NCBI GenBank assembly: GCA_964461455.1
Contig: CAYWUJ010000009.1
Span: 12,995-76,994, forward strand
Length of the DNA: 64,000 nt
Reading direction: 5' to 3'
From: UBA1413 sp964461455
GTDB taxonomy: Bacteria > Bacteroidota > Bacteroidia > Bacteroidales > Prolixibacteraceae
A program made the position numbers and the translations under genes. Under the pieces are notes generated by a model. That model did not search any database and was not told the DNA's origin. It worked only from the letters and a program-made list of their open reading frames with translations. Shown here piece after piece: positions 16,081-24,583 of the stretch. Position 1 is the first letter of the stretch; the number at the start of each line of letters is the position of its first letter.

Positions 16081-17445
16081 ATGGCGACATCAGTTATTAT
16101 GCCCCGTCAGGGTCAGTCGGTCGAGACCTGTATCATGGGGCATTGGTTTAAACAACCGGGAGACGAGGTAAAGGCAGGAGAGCTGCTTTTCTCCTACGAA
16201 ACCGACAAGTCATCGTTCGAAGAAGAAGCAAAAGCCGATGGTTTCCTGCTGGCCTGTTTTTTCGGGGAAGGTGATGAAGTTCCGGTTTTGAGCGAAGTGG
16301 CCCTCATCGGAGAAAGAGGGGAAGCCCTTCCGGAAAAGGAGGGGAATTCCGCAGATCACAAAGAAGGCCACGCTGTGACCGGGGAAGACGGCGGCCCTGC
16401 AGCAGAAGGTATTTCCGACGGGGAAGAACCTCCCCGGGTGATCGAGTTTCCCGTAGAGGGAGACAGCGTCATGGCCGGAAGGATTTCCATCTCACCCCTG
16501 GCCCGCAACATGGCCGAAAAACTGGGAGTCGACACCTCACGGTTACAGGGCAGCGGTCCCCACGGCAGAATCATCGCCAGGGATGTGGAAGCTGCTGCTG
16601 CTTTCGCTCCGTCAATTTCCACCCGGGCATTACAGCAGGCGCCAGATCTATGGCCCCGGCATTCCGCCGGCGAAACAGGAGAGAGCCGCCACCCGCTGCC
16701 ACAGGCGGCAGACACGGAACAGCCCTTTCCGGCAGGGAACCTCACGGAAGGAGAGTTCGACCTCAAACCCCTTTCCAACATGAGAAAGCTGATCGCCCGT
16801 GCCATGCATGCCTCGCTGCAGAATTCCGCACAGCTTACCCATCACCTGTCGGCCGACGCCCGCCTGCTTCTCGCCGCGCGCAAACATTTTAAACAACTGC
16901 AGGAAAAAGGAAAAATCACGGAAAATGTGACCATCAACGACCTGGTTTCCTGGGCCGTGATCAGGGCCCTGAAGAAATTCCCCGGGGTTAACGCCCATCT
17001 TCTGGGCGATAATATCAAATACTTCCGGAAAGTACACCTGGGACTGGCCGTGGATACCGATCGCGGGTTGATGGTCGCTGCCCTGCGCGATGCCGATGAC
17101 CTCTCCCTGACGGGATTGTCATCACGGCTCCAAATGCTGGCCGCCGGATGCCGCAAGGGAAGTGTCAACCCTGATCTTCTCAGCCCCGAAGCGGCCTCCT
17201 TCACCATCTCCAACCTGGGAAATTACGGCGTCGAGATCTTCACTCCCGTCATCAACCTCCCCCAGGTGGCCATCCTCGGCGTTTGCACCATCACCCCGCG
17301 CCCCAAGGAACTGGGTGACGGCGTCTTCGCTTTCGTGCCCCACATCGGCCTCTCCCTGACCTATGACCATCGTGCCCTCGACGGCGGAGAAGCCACCCGC
17401 TTCCTGGCGGAAATACGCGACCAGATAGAAAACTTAACATTATAA
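16081..17445 (+). CDS. 2-oxo-acid dehydrogenase E2, dihydrolipoyl acyltransferase
   Basis: The 454-residue protein has one N-terminal lipoyl domain; the lipoylated Lys is in ETDKSSFEEEA (about residue 43). A variable acidic linker leads to a peripheral subunit-binding domain (ISPLARNMAEKLGVDTSRL, GSGPHGRI). The catalytic acyltransferase domain ends with the active-site DHRALDGG. It transfers an acyl group to CoA in the pyruvate, branched-chain or acetoin dehydrogenase complex; sequence alone does not separate these. The E1 gene follows after 69 bp on the same strand. The order E2 then fused E1 is uncommon. The E3 gene is not in the window, so the complex would use an E3 encoded elsewhere. Confidence 0.93.
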   Translation: MATSVIMPRQGQSVETCIMGHWFKQPGDEVKAGELLFSYETDKSSFEEEAKADGFLLACFFGEGDEVPVLSEVALIGERGEALPEKEGNSADHKEGHAVTGEDGGPAAEGISDGEEPPRVIEFPVEGDSVMAGRISISPLARNMAEKLGVDTSRLQGSGPHGRIIARDVEAAAAFAPSISTRALQQAPDLWPRHSAGETGESRHPLPQAADTEQPFPAGNLTEGEFDLKPLSNMRKLIARAMHASLQNSAQLTHHLSADARLLLAARKHFKQLQEKGKITENVTINDLVSWAVIRALKKFPGVNAHLLGDNIKYFRKVHLGLAVDTDRGLMVAALRDADDLSLTGLSSRLQMLAAGCRKGSVNPDLLSPEAASFTISNLGNYGVEIFTPVINLPQVAILGVCTITPRPKELGDGVFAFVPHIGLSLTYDHRALDGGEATRFLAEIRDQIENLTL

Positions 17446-17514
17446 CCACAAAGTCGCAGCAAAACAAAGGATTACAGCAAATTCCCGCGTTTCTGCGCCG
17501 TAAAACCAACGCAT

Positions 17515-19983
17515 ATGCCAAAATCACAATTCATAGACCCTTCAGAGGTCAGAAAACCCGGGTTCGTGGAGTTCACACCCATACCGGTCAACCAGTACCA
17601 CAGAAGCATTGAAGAGGAGAGGGCCAACTTCTCAGATGATGAACTGTTGCGGATATACCGCGACATGGTGGTCATCAGGGAGTTTGAGACCATGCTCAAT
17701 CTGATTAAAACCCGGGGGGAATATCAGGGGATCTCCTATAACCACCCCGGGCCTGCCCATCTCTCCATCGGGCAGGAGGCAGCTGCCGTGGGCATGGCCT
17801 ACACCCTGACGGTCGACGATTTCATCTTCGGGTCGCACCGCAGCCACGGGGAGATCCTCGCCAAGGGACTCTCGGCGATCCATCAGCTCGGGGAAGAGGA
17901 GCTCACGGCCATTATGGAGTCCCATTTCAACGGAACCACCCTTCGGCCCGTCCTCGCCGGCCACCAGGGCCCGACCCGGGAACTCGCCGTTAAATTCCTC
18001 ATATACGGCACCCTGGCAGAAATCTTCGCCAGAGAAACCGGTTTCAACAAGGGACTTGGAGGCAGCATGCACGCCTTCTTCACTCCCTTTGGCGTTTATC
18101 CCAACAATGCCATCGTGGGCGGCTCAGGTGACATTGCCGTGGGTGCCGCCCTTTATAAAAAGGTAAATCGTAAAAAGGGAATCATCGTGGCCAATATCGG
18201 CGATGCCTCAATGGGCTGCGGACCGGTGTGGGAAGGACTCTCCTTCGCCACCATGGACCAGTTCACGGAACTCTGGAACGACGAAATGAGGGGGGGCCTC
18301 CCGCTGATCGTCAATATCATGAACAACCAGTATGGCATGGGTGGACAGACCTGCGGTGAGACCATGGGCTACGGCATCGCCGCCCGTATAGGCGCCGGAT
18401 TGAATGAAGACCAGATGCACGCCGAAAGAGTCGATGGGTACAACCCCCTGGCCGTGATCGATGCATACCGCCGGAAACGCAAAATCCTGGAAGAGAAAAA
18501 AGGACCCGTCCTTCTTGATATTCTCACCTACCGTTACAGCGGCCACTCGCCCTCCGACGCCTCCTCCTACCGTTCCAAAGAAGAAGTGGAGGCCTGGGAA
18601 ATGGCCGATTCCATCGTGTGGTTCGGCGGCGAACTGGTCAAAAATGGTATCGCCGGTGACGACCAGCTGAAAGAAATCAGCAGCGAAACCACCGAACTGA
18701 TCAGCTGGGCCCTCAAACTGGCCACCGACGACGACGCCTCACCACGCATGGATATGCTATCGCGGCCCAACCTGATCGGGGATATGATGTTCTCCAACGG
18801 ATCACTGGACCGGATGGAAGAGGGAATTCCGGAAGTAAACCACCCTATGGAAGAGAATCCGCGGGTCAAACAACTCGCTGCCAAAGAGCGGTATGCCTAC
18901 GATGAGCAGGGAAAACCCCATTCCAAAATTAAAAATTACGTCCTCCGCGATGGCCTTTTCGAGGCCATCATTGACCGGTTCTATAAGGATCCCACGCTGA
19001 TCGCCTATGGAGAGGAAAACCGGGACTGGGGGGGCGCTTTTGCCGTCTATCGCGGCCTCACCGAAGCCCTTCCATACCACCGGCTTTTCAACTCCCCCAT
19101 TTCCGAGGGAGCCATCGTGGGAACGGCCATCGGCTATGCCATGTGCGGAGGACGGGTGATCCCTGAGATTATGTATTGTGATTTCCTGGGCCGCGCCGGT
19201 GATGAAGTATTCAACCAGCTCCCCAAATGGCAGGCGATGAGCGGTAATGTGCTGAAAATGCCCGTGGTCCTGCGCGTCTCCGTGGGTTCAAAATACGGGG
19301 CCCAGCATTCTCAGGACTGGACGGCACTGGCGACACACATTCCCGGACTGAAAGTGGTATTTCCTGTCACGCCCTATGATGCCAAGGGTCTCATGAACAG
19401 CGCCCTCCAGGGCACCGACCCGGTGGTCTTCTTCGAAAGCCAGAGGGTCTACGACATCGGCGAGATGTTCCACAAAGAGGGCGTCCCCACAGGATATTAC
19501 GAAATTCCCATCGGGGACCCCGACATCAAAAGACCGGGCAGCGACGTGACCATCCTGACCATCGGCGCCACCCTCTACCGTGCCCTGGAAGCCGCCGAAA
19601 TACTCGAAGAAAAATATGGCCTCTCGGCAGAAGTGATCGACGCCCGTTCATTGGTCCCCTTCAATTATGACCTGGTCATCGAATCGCTGAAGAAAACAGG
19701 AAGGATTGTGATCGCGGGCGATGCCTCGGCGCGGGGTTCATTTATGAGGGACCTGGCTTCCAATATCACCGAACTGGCCTTCGACACCCTCGATGCTCCC
19801 CCGGTGGTGGTGGGATCACGCAACTGGATCACCCCGGCCTATGAACTGGAAGAGGCTTTCTTCCCCCAGGCGTCATGGATCATCGACGCTATTCACGAAA
19901 GAATTCTCCCCTTGAAAGGGCACCAGCCTGAAAATGATTTCTCGGAAGCCGAGCAACTCGACCGTAATGCCAGGGGAGTCTGA
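17515..19983 (+). CDS. Fused alpha/beta E1 of a 2-oxo-acid dehydrogenase
   Basis: One 822-residue polypeptide carries both E1 halves. The alpha part (about 1-440) has the thiamine-diphosphate motif from GDASMGCGPVWEGLSFA to NNQYGMGGQ. The beta part (from about 470) has LIAYGEENRDWGGAF, FNSPISEGAIVGTAIGYAM and KYGAQHSQDW. It decarboxylates a 2-oxo acid and reductively acylates the lipoyl arm of the adjacent E2. Such fused E1 proteins occur in Bacteroidetes and Spirochaetes. The substrate (pyruvate or a branched-chain oxo acid) cannot be assigned. Its stop is followed one base later by the convergent peptidase gene. Confidence 0.93.
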   Translation: MPKSQFIDPSEVRKPGFVEFTPIPVNQYHRSIEEERANFSDDELLRIYRDMVVIREFETMLNLIKTRGEYQGISYNHPGPAHLSIGQEAAAVGMAYTLTVDDFIFGSHRSHGEILAKGLSAIHQLGEEELTAIMESHFNGTTLRPVLAGHQGPTRELAVKFLIYGTLAEIFARETGFNKGLGGSMHAFFTPFGVYPNNAIVGGSGDIAVGAALYKKVNRKKGIIVANIGDASMGCGPVWEGLSFATMDQFTELWNDEMRGGLPLIVNIMNNQYGMGGQTCGETMGYGIAARIGAGLNEDQMHAERVDGYNPLAVIDAYRRKRKILEEKKGPVLLDILTYRYSGHSPSDASSYRSKEEVEAWEMADSIVWFGGELVKNGIAGDDQLKEISSETTELISWALKLATDDDASPRMDMLSRPNLIGDMMFSNGSLDRMEEGIPEVNHPMEENPRVKQLAAKERYAYDEQGKPHSKIKNYVLRDGLFEAIIDRFYKDPTLIAYGEENRDWGGAFAVYRGLTEALPYHRLFNSPISEGAIVGTAIGYAMCGGRVIPEIMYCDFLGRAGDEVFNQLPKWQAMSGNVLKMPVVLRVSVGSKYGAQHSQDWTALATHIPGLKVVFPVTPYDAKGLMNSALQGTDPVVFFESQRVYDIGEMFHKEGVPTGYYEIPIGDPDIKRPGSDVTILTIGATLYRALEAAEILEEKYGLSAEVIDARSLVPFNYDLVIESLKKTGRIVIAGDASARGSFMRDLASNITELAFDTLDAPPVVVGSRNWITPAYELEEAFFPQASWIIDAIHERILPLKGHQPENDFSEAEQLDRNARGV

Positions 19984-19984
19984 A

Positions 19985-20875
19985 CTATTTGCCCGAAGAA
20001 GGTTCGAAAATCTTGATGACCGCCCCGATGCGGAGGATCGACCGGGGTGTGAGGTTGTTCTGCTCGCAGAGGGTCCCCACGCTGGTATTGAAACGGCGGG
20101 CGATCTCCCAGAGAGAATCCCCGGCTTTGATCACATATTCGGCCATCTGGCCGGCAGGCATCTCCGCCGCGTAGCTGTTGCCCCGGGCCGTGATCTGAAA
20201 ATTCACCCCGGTCTTGGGATTGCGGATCAGCTGCGCCAGGGCCTCCTTGCCTTCTATGTCAGGCCTGATGGCGCACCGCTCGAAATCATACACCAGCTCG
20301 GGATTGTAAGCCCTTCCCTTTTCCCGGATCTCAAAATGAAGATGATCGGTGGTCGCCCGGCCGGTACGGCCTCCCAACCCGAGAGGCTGACCCGTCTTCA
20401 CCGTATCCCCGCGTTGCACCAGAAACCCCGAGAAATGGGCATAATAAGTCTCCAGTCCATGCGAATGATTGACAACCACCAGATTGCCATAACCATAATA
20501 ACGGCTGGCACGGGTCACCACCCCGTCATAGGCAGCATACACCGTATCGCCGGGATAAAGCTTGATGTCGGTCCCCGTATGCATGCGCCCGCTGCGCATT
20601 CCATACCTGCTGATCACCCTGCCCTTGAAGGGCACCTCAAAACTCGCCAGCACCTCACAAAAAGAAGGCATCCGCTCCTCATCCAACCCAAGGGATTCGT
20701 GGCTCACCTGAACTTCCTGACTGCCAATTTCACTTTCCCGGGTCTGAACCCCGGCATGACCCTGAGCCCTGACCGTATCACGGGCCGGACTTATCGTGGC
20801 ACCATCAGCCATTCCCGCACCGGCAAAAACCAGCCCCAGAAATACCAATACACCACCAGATATTCTTCTGATCAT
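19985..20875 (-). CDS. M23 metallopeptidase with C-terminal LysM domain
   Basis: After a signal peptide (VLVFLGLVFAGAGMA) the 296-residue protein has a LytM/M23 domain. The zinc ligands are visible in RMHTGTD and the HLHFE motif, with the catalytic His in YYAHFSG. A LysM module (YVIKAGDSLWEIARRFNTSV...) follows at the C-terminus and should anchor it to peptidoglycan. It would cut peptide cross-links or activate amidases in the periplasm. LysM placed after the peptidase domain is less common than before it. An exact TAnnTTTG box lies about 63 bases upstream, and the leader holds a short CGGGGC/GCCCCG hairpin. Confidence 0.93.
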   Translation of the reverse strand: MIRRISGGVLVFLGLVFAGAGMADGATISPARDTVRAQGHAGVQTRESEIGSQEVQVSHESLGLDEERMPSFCEVLASFEVPFKGRVISRYGMRSGRMHTGTDIKLYPGDTVYAAYDGVVTRASRYYGYGNLVVVNHSHGLETYYAHFSGFLVQRGDTVKTGQPLGLGGRTGRATTDHLHFEIREKGRAYNPELVYDFERCAIRPDIEGKEALAQLIRNPKTGVNFQITARGNSYAAEMPAGQMAEYVIKAGDSLWEIARRFNTSVGTLCEQNNLTPRSILRIGAVIKIFEPSSGK

Positions 20876-20937
20876 CCTTATTGTTTTGTTTCATTTCCCG
20901 ACAGCCCGGGGCCACTGCCCCGCAACTCTCATCAGGA

Positions 20938-20945
20938 CAAAAATA
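20938..20945 (-). promoter_or_regulatory. Putative -7 box for the M23 peptidase
   Basis: The minus strand reads TATTTTTG, an exact TAnnTTTG match, about 63 bases before the start. No clear -33 element was found. Confidence 0.4.
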
Positions 20946-21003
20946 TAGATATTTATAAATACAATTCCCAAATTATTCTCTTCTGCCAGAAATTAATTTC
21001 AGA

Positions 21004-21016
21004 ATACACAGTGTAT
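21004..21016. promoter_or_regulatory. ATACAC-A-GTGTAT palindrome, operator candidate
   Basis: A 13-base perfect dyad with 6-bp arms lies about 175 bases upstream of the PHP/aldolase/dehydrogenase genes and about 130 from the divergent peptidase. A GAAATTAATTTC palindrome is directly adjacent. Its size suits a dimeric sugar-responsive regulator, but none is encoded nearby. Confidence 0.4.
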
Positions 21017-21190
21017 CAAATAATTAAATTCATAAAATTTAACATTTTTAACATTTATTACAGAATATCCAAAACTGTCCGGGCGAATACGCCATTGTTT
21101 ATGGCCGGCAGTGATCACCTCCCCAATTTCCCTTTCACCCGAAAGTGCAGAGAACGACTATTTTTCATTAATTTGTAAAAAAGAAGCATC

Positions 21191-22435
21191 ATGGCAGCAG
21201 CAAAACCACTTTTTCCGGGCTATCAGCCCCTGCCGGAAGAACTGTCACCCCTTCCTGACACCAGCCATGGGACCCTCCCCGGAATAAACGGCCACATCCA
21301 CACGCCCCATTCCTTCTCCTCCTTTACAGGCATGGAACAGCCTTTCTTAATGGCCCGGGAAGAGGGGATTACCGTGTTGGGCATCAACGACTTCAACACC
21401 ACGGGAGGATATGGTGAATTTGCCGGACTTGCCGAACGCTACAGGGTTTTCCCACTCTTTAACATTGAGTTCATGGCTCTCCGGAAAGAAGAGCAGCAGC
21501 AGGGCATCCGCATCAATGACCCGGTAAACCCCGGACGCACCTACATGAGCGGAAAGGGATTGCGTTATCCTGCCTGCCTGCCCGGAAATTCCGCGAAAAA
21601 AGTGGAAATCCTGCAACTGGAGAGTAACCGGCAAACCTTCATGATGGTGGAACGGCTCAACGGTTTCCTGGAGACTACCTCCCTGGATCTTCGTTTTGAT
21701 GCCCATGCTATTCAGTCAGAACTGGCGCGGAGTCTCCTCCGTGAACGTCATATTGCCATGGCCGTCAGGCTGGCCATGACCCGGAAATTTCCCGGGGAAG
21801 CAGAATTCCGGGAGGCCCTCACGGCGCTTTTCGGAGGCCGCCCGCCCCGGTCACCCCTTTCCGACCCGGCAGCCCTGGACAACGAAATCCGCAATAACCT
21901 CCTGAAAACGGGAGGCCCTGCCTATGTCCCCGAAGATGAAAAGGCCTTCCTCAGCCTCGGCGAAGTGATATCCCTGATCCGCGATGCCGGGGGAATTCCC
22001 TGCTATCCTGTTCTGCTCGATGATGCCAACGGTCACTTCACCGACTTTGAAAAGGAGTGGGACATGATGGCCCACACCCTGGCCTCCCAATCGATATATA
22101 TGGTGGAACTGATTCCCGGGCGCAATGACGCCTCCATTCTGGCCGACTTTGTCGCTTTTTTCGACAGGAAAGGCTTCACGGTGACTTTTGGCACCGAGCA
22201 CAATACCCCCCGTCTTGACCCGCTGACCGTCACCTGCCGCGGTAACGCCGCCCTCAGCCAAAAACTCCTCACCATAAACCTCCGGGGGGCTGCCGTCATC
22301 GCCGCCCACCAGTACCTCAACGCCAATGGCAAGGATGGATTCCCCGCCAACCATTTCCCGTCGCCCGCAGAGAAAAAGAAACTCGAAGAGCTGGGAATGA
22401 GGGTCATCACCACCTTTACCCGGCCGGCACCCTGA
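21191..22435 (+). CDS. PHP-domain metal-dependent hydrolase-like protein
   Basis: The 414-residue protein has the PHP signature GHIHTPHSFSSF (His35, His37, His40), then GINDFNTTGGY, FNIEF and, near the end, FGTEHNTPRLDP. These supply the usual metal-binding His, Asp and Glu residues. PHP proteins are phosphoesterases, such as histidinol phosphatase, or other hydrolases. Here the length exceeds the simple phosphatases, and middle segments such as NPGRTYMSGKGLRYP look family-specific. It opens a three-gene cluster with an aldolase/SDR fusion and a SorE-like dehydrogenase, so a sugar-phosphate phosphatase role is plausible. That role is inference. No signal peptide, so cytoplasmic. Confidence 0.82.
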   Translation: MAAAKPLFPGYQPLPEELSPLPDTSHGTLPGINGHIHTPHSFSSFTGMEQPFLMAREEGITVLGINDFNTTGGYGEFAGLAERYRVFPLFNIEFMALRKEEQQQGIRINDPVNPGRTYMSGKGLRYPACLPGNSAKKVEILQLESNRQTFMMVERLNGFLETTSLDLRFDAHAIQSELARSLLRERHIAMAVRLAMTRKFPGEAEFREALTALFGGRPPRSPLSDPAALDNEIRNNLLKTGGPAYVPEDEKAFLSLGEVISLIRDAGGIPCYPVLLDDANGHFTDFEKEWDMMAHTLASQSIYMVELIPGRNDASILADFVAFFDRKGFTVTFGTEHNTPRLDPLTVTCRGNAALSQKLLTINLRGAAVIAAHQYLNANGKDGFPANHFPSPAEKKKLEELGMRVITTFTRPAP

Positions 22436-22532
22436 CCTGCCAATCTTTGCCCTGCACCAAGGCACCTTCCCGGTAATGTGCCGGAAGAAGAAAGAACGAA
22501 TCGTAAAAATCCGATCACATCACTGAAATACC

Positions 22533-24506
22533 ATGAAGAAAGCACTCACCGACCTGATCATGATTTCCCGCCAATACGGGAGCAATCCCGAATTTGTCAT
22601 TGCCGGAGGCGGCAACACCTCCTGGAAAAACCGTGAACATCTCTACATCAAAGCCAGCGGCGTCAGTCTGGCCACTATCGGGGAAGAGGGTTTTTGCATC
22701 CTCGGCAGGACGCAGCTGGCGGAAATCGCGGAAATGAAGCTTTCCGGGGACCCCGCCGTCAGGGAGGAAGAGGTCAAAAACGCCCTGATGGCCTGCCGGC
22801 TCAATCCTGAACGGGGATTGCGCCCCTCGGTGGAGACCTCACTCCATGACCTTTTCCAGTATGCCTATGTCGTCCACACCCACCCCACCCTGGTCAACGG
22901 ACTCCTCTGCAGCATGGAAGCCGGGAAACAGGTGTCTGAGATGTTTGGCGACCATGCTCTGTACATTCCCTATTGCGACCCCGGTTTTGTCCTCTTCACC
23001 GTGATCCGCGATGAGATCCTCACCTACAGAACCTCACGGGGTCACGACCCCCGGGTGGTCTTTATCCAGAACCACGGCCTTTTTGTGGCTGCCGACACCA
23101 TCGCCGAAATTGACCAGCTCACCATGCAGGTGCTGGCCACCATCAAAGAACGAATTCCTGCTCTTCCTCTGCGGGAACCCCTGGAGGTCTCTCCCCTGAT
23201 GAGCCTGATCCTCCCCGCCGTGCGCATGATCCTCGCAAACGATACCCCCGGGGTAGCCAGGGCATTTCATCATCGTGCCCTGGCTCCCTTCATCACGGGA
23301 GCCGGGGCCTTCAGCCTCATCAGCACCCCCTTCACCCCCGACCAGATGGTCTACTGCGGCGCCGAATACCTCTTTATCGAAGACTGCCAATCCCCGGAAG
23401 CCGCCATCGAAGAGACGCGGGCCAAAGTGCAGGAATTCAGGAACAGAAAAGGCTTCCCTCCGAAAGTGATCCTTTACCGGGAGGCTGGGGTGATCATCAG
23501 CGAGGAAACCCCCGCAGCCCTGGAAACCCTGGAAGCCCTGGTTCTTGACTTCACCATGATCGCCCTGCTGAGCCGCCATTTCGGAGGACCCCACCCCATG
23601 ACCCCCTCCCAGATCGCCTTTATAGAGAACTGGGAGGTCGAAAACTACAGGAAAAAAGTCTCCAGGGGAATCTCTTCCCGGGGGATCGCCGAAAATAAGG
23701 TGGTGGTGATCACCGGGGCAGCCCAGGGTTTCGGCGCCGGCATCGCGGAACTGATGTTCGGAGAAGGCGCCAATATCGTGGTGGCCGACCTCAACGAAGA
23801 AAAAGGGGCCAGCTTCACAGCGGCTCTGAATGCCCGAAGAAAACAAAACAGGGCTCTTTTCGTGAAGGTCGATGTGGCCGACCCCTCGTCGGTCGAAAAT
23901 ATGATCAGCAGGGCGGTTCTCCACTTCGGAGGTATCGATGTGCTCATCTCCAATGCCGGCATCCTGAGAGCCGGAGGTCTCGACGAAATGACGCCCGAAA
24001 CCTTCGACCTGATGACCCGCGTGAATTACAGCGCTTACTTCCTCTGCACCAAATACGCCTCGGCAGTGATGAAACTGCAACACCAGTACCACCCTGCCCA
24101 TTTCATGGACATCATCCAGATCAATTCCAAATCGGGATTGAAGGGAAGTAACAAAAACTTCGCCTATGCCGGGGGCAAATTCGGGGGTATCGGTCTCACC
24201 CAGTCCTTCGCCCTGGAGCTCATGCCCTTCCGCATCAAGGTCAACGCCATCTGTCCCGGCAACTACTTCGACGGCCCCCTCTGGTCAGACCCCGTCAACG
24301 GCCTCTTCGTCCAATACCTCAAAGCCGGAAAAATCGAGGGAGCCCGCAACGTGGAGGAGGTCAAACGGCACTACGAGGCCCAGGTCCCTGCCGGACGGGG
24401 ATGCCTTCCCTCCGACGTGGTGAAAGCCATTTATTACATCATCGCACAGGAGTATGAGACCGGACAGGCCATCCCGGTCACCGGGGGCCAGGAGATGCTC
24501 AGCTGA
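22533..24506 (+). CDS. Class II aldolase / short-chain dehydrogenase fusion (RhaD/YuxG-like)
   Basis: The 657-residue protein fuses two enzymes. The N-terminal class II aldolase has GGGNTSWK (25-32), Glu101 and zinc ligands His115, His117 and His181. From about 385 follows a short-chain dehydrogenase with the nucleotide-binding motif TGAAQGFGAG (394-403), ISNAGIL and the catalytic pair in YAGGK. Bifunctional relatives cleave L-rhamnulose-1-phosphate to dihydroxyacetone phosphate and L-lactaldehyde and oxidise the latter. Whether this one acts on rhamnulose is unproven, because no rhamnose kinase, isomerase or transporter is nearby. It lies 97 bp after the PHP gene and 77 bp before the dehydrogenase gene. 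Confidence 0.9.
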   Translation: MKKALTDLIMISRQYGSNPEFVIAGGGNTSWKNREHLYIKASGVSLATIGEEGFCILGRTQLAEIAEMKLSGDPAVREEEVKNALMACRLNPERGLRPSVETSLHDLFQYAYVVHTHPTLVNGLLCSMEAGKQVSEMFGDHALYIPYCDPGFVLFTVIRDEILTYRTSRGHDPRVVFIQNHGLFVAADTIAEIDQLTMQVLATIKERIPALPLREPLEVSPLMSLILPAVRMILANDTPGVARAFHHRALAPFITGAGAFSLISTPFTPDQMVYCGAEYLFIEDCQSPEAAIEETRAKVQEFRNRKGFPPKVILYREAGVIISEETPAALETLEALVLDFTMIALLSRHFGGPHPMTPSQIAFIENWEVENYRKKVSRGISSRGIAENKVVVITGAAQGFGAGIAELMFGEGANIVVADLNEEKGASFTAALNARRKQNRALFVKVDVADPSSVENMISRAVLHFGGIDVLISNAGILRAGGLDEMTPETFDLMTRVNYSAYFLCTKYASAVMKLQHQYHPAHFMDIIQINSKSGLKGSNKNFAYAGGKFGGIGLTQSFALELMPFRIKVNAICPGNYFDGPLWSDPVNGLFVQYLKAGKIEGARNVEEVKRHYEAQVPAGRGCLPSDVVKAIYYIIAQEYETGQAIPVTGGQEMLS

Positions 24507-24583
24507 CCGGCGATGAAACCGGCACACATTATTGTTGCATAATTACGAAAGCACCATACCGAAAATCCATAACAGAAAAAAAG

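Larger units (their letters stand above)
20876..21190. other. AT-rich divergent intergenic region
   Basis: This 315-bp region contains no supported gene and is clearly richer in A and T than its surroundings, especially at 20938-21060. It holds the peptidase promoter box, GAAATTAATTTC (20989-21000, a perfect palindrome) and ATACAC-A-GTGTAT (21004-21016). I find no convincing exact -7 box before the plus-strand gene at 21191. Confidence 0.6.

Noticed and set aside
19934..21178. Long plus-strand frame over the M23 peptidase and the AT-rich region
   Set aside because: It overlaps the certain peptidase gene in antisense and crosses non-coding AT-rich sequence; the translation is low-complexity.
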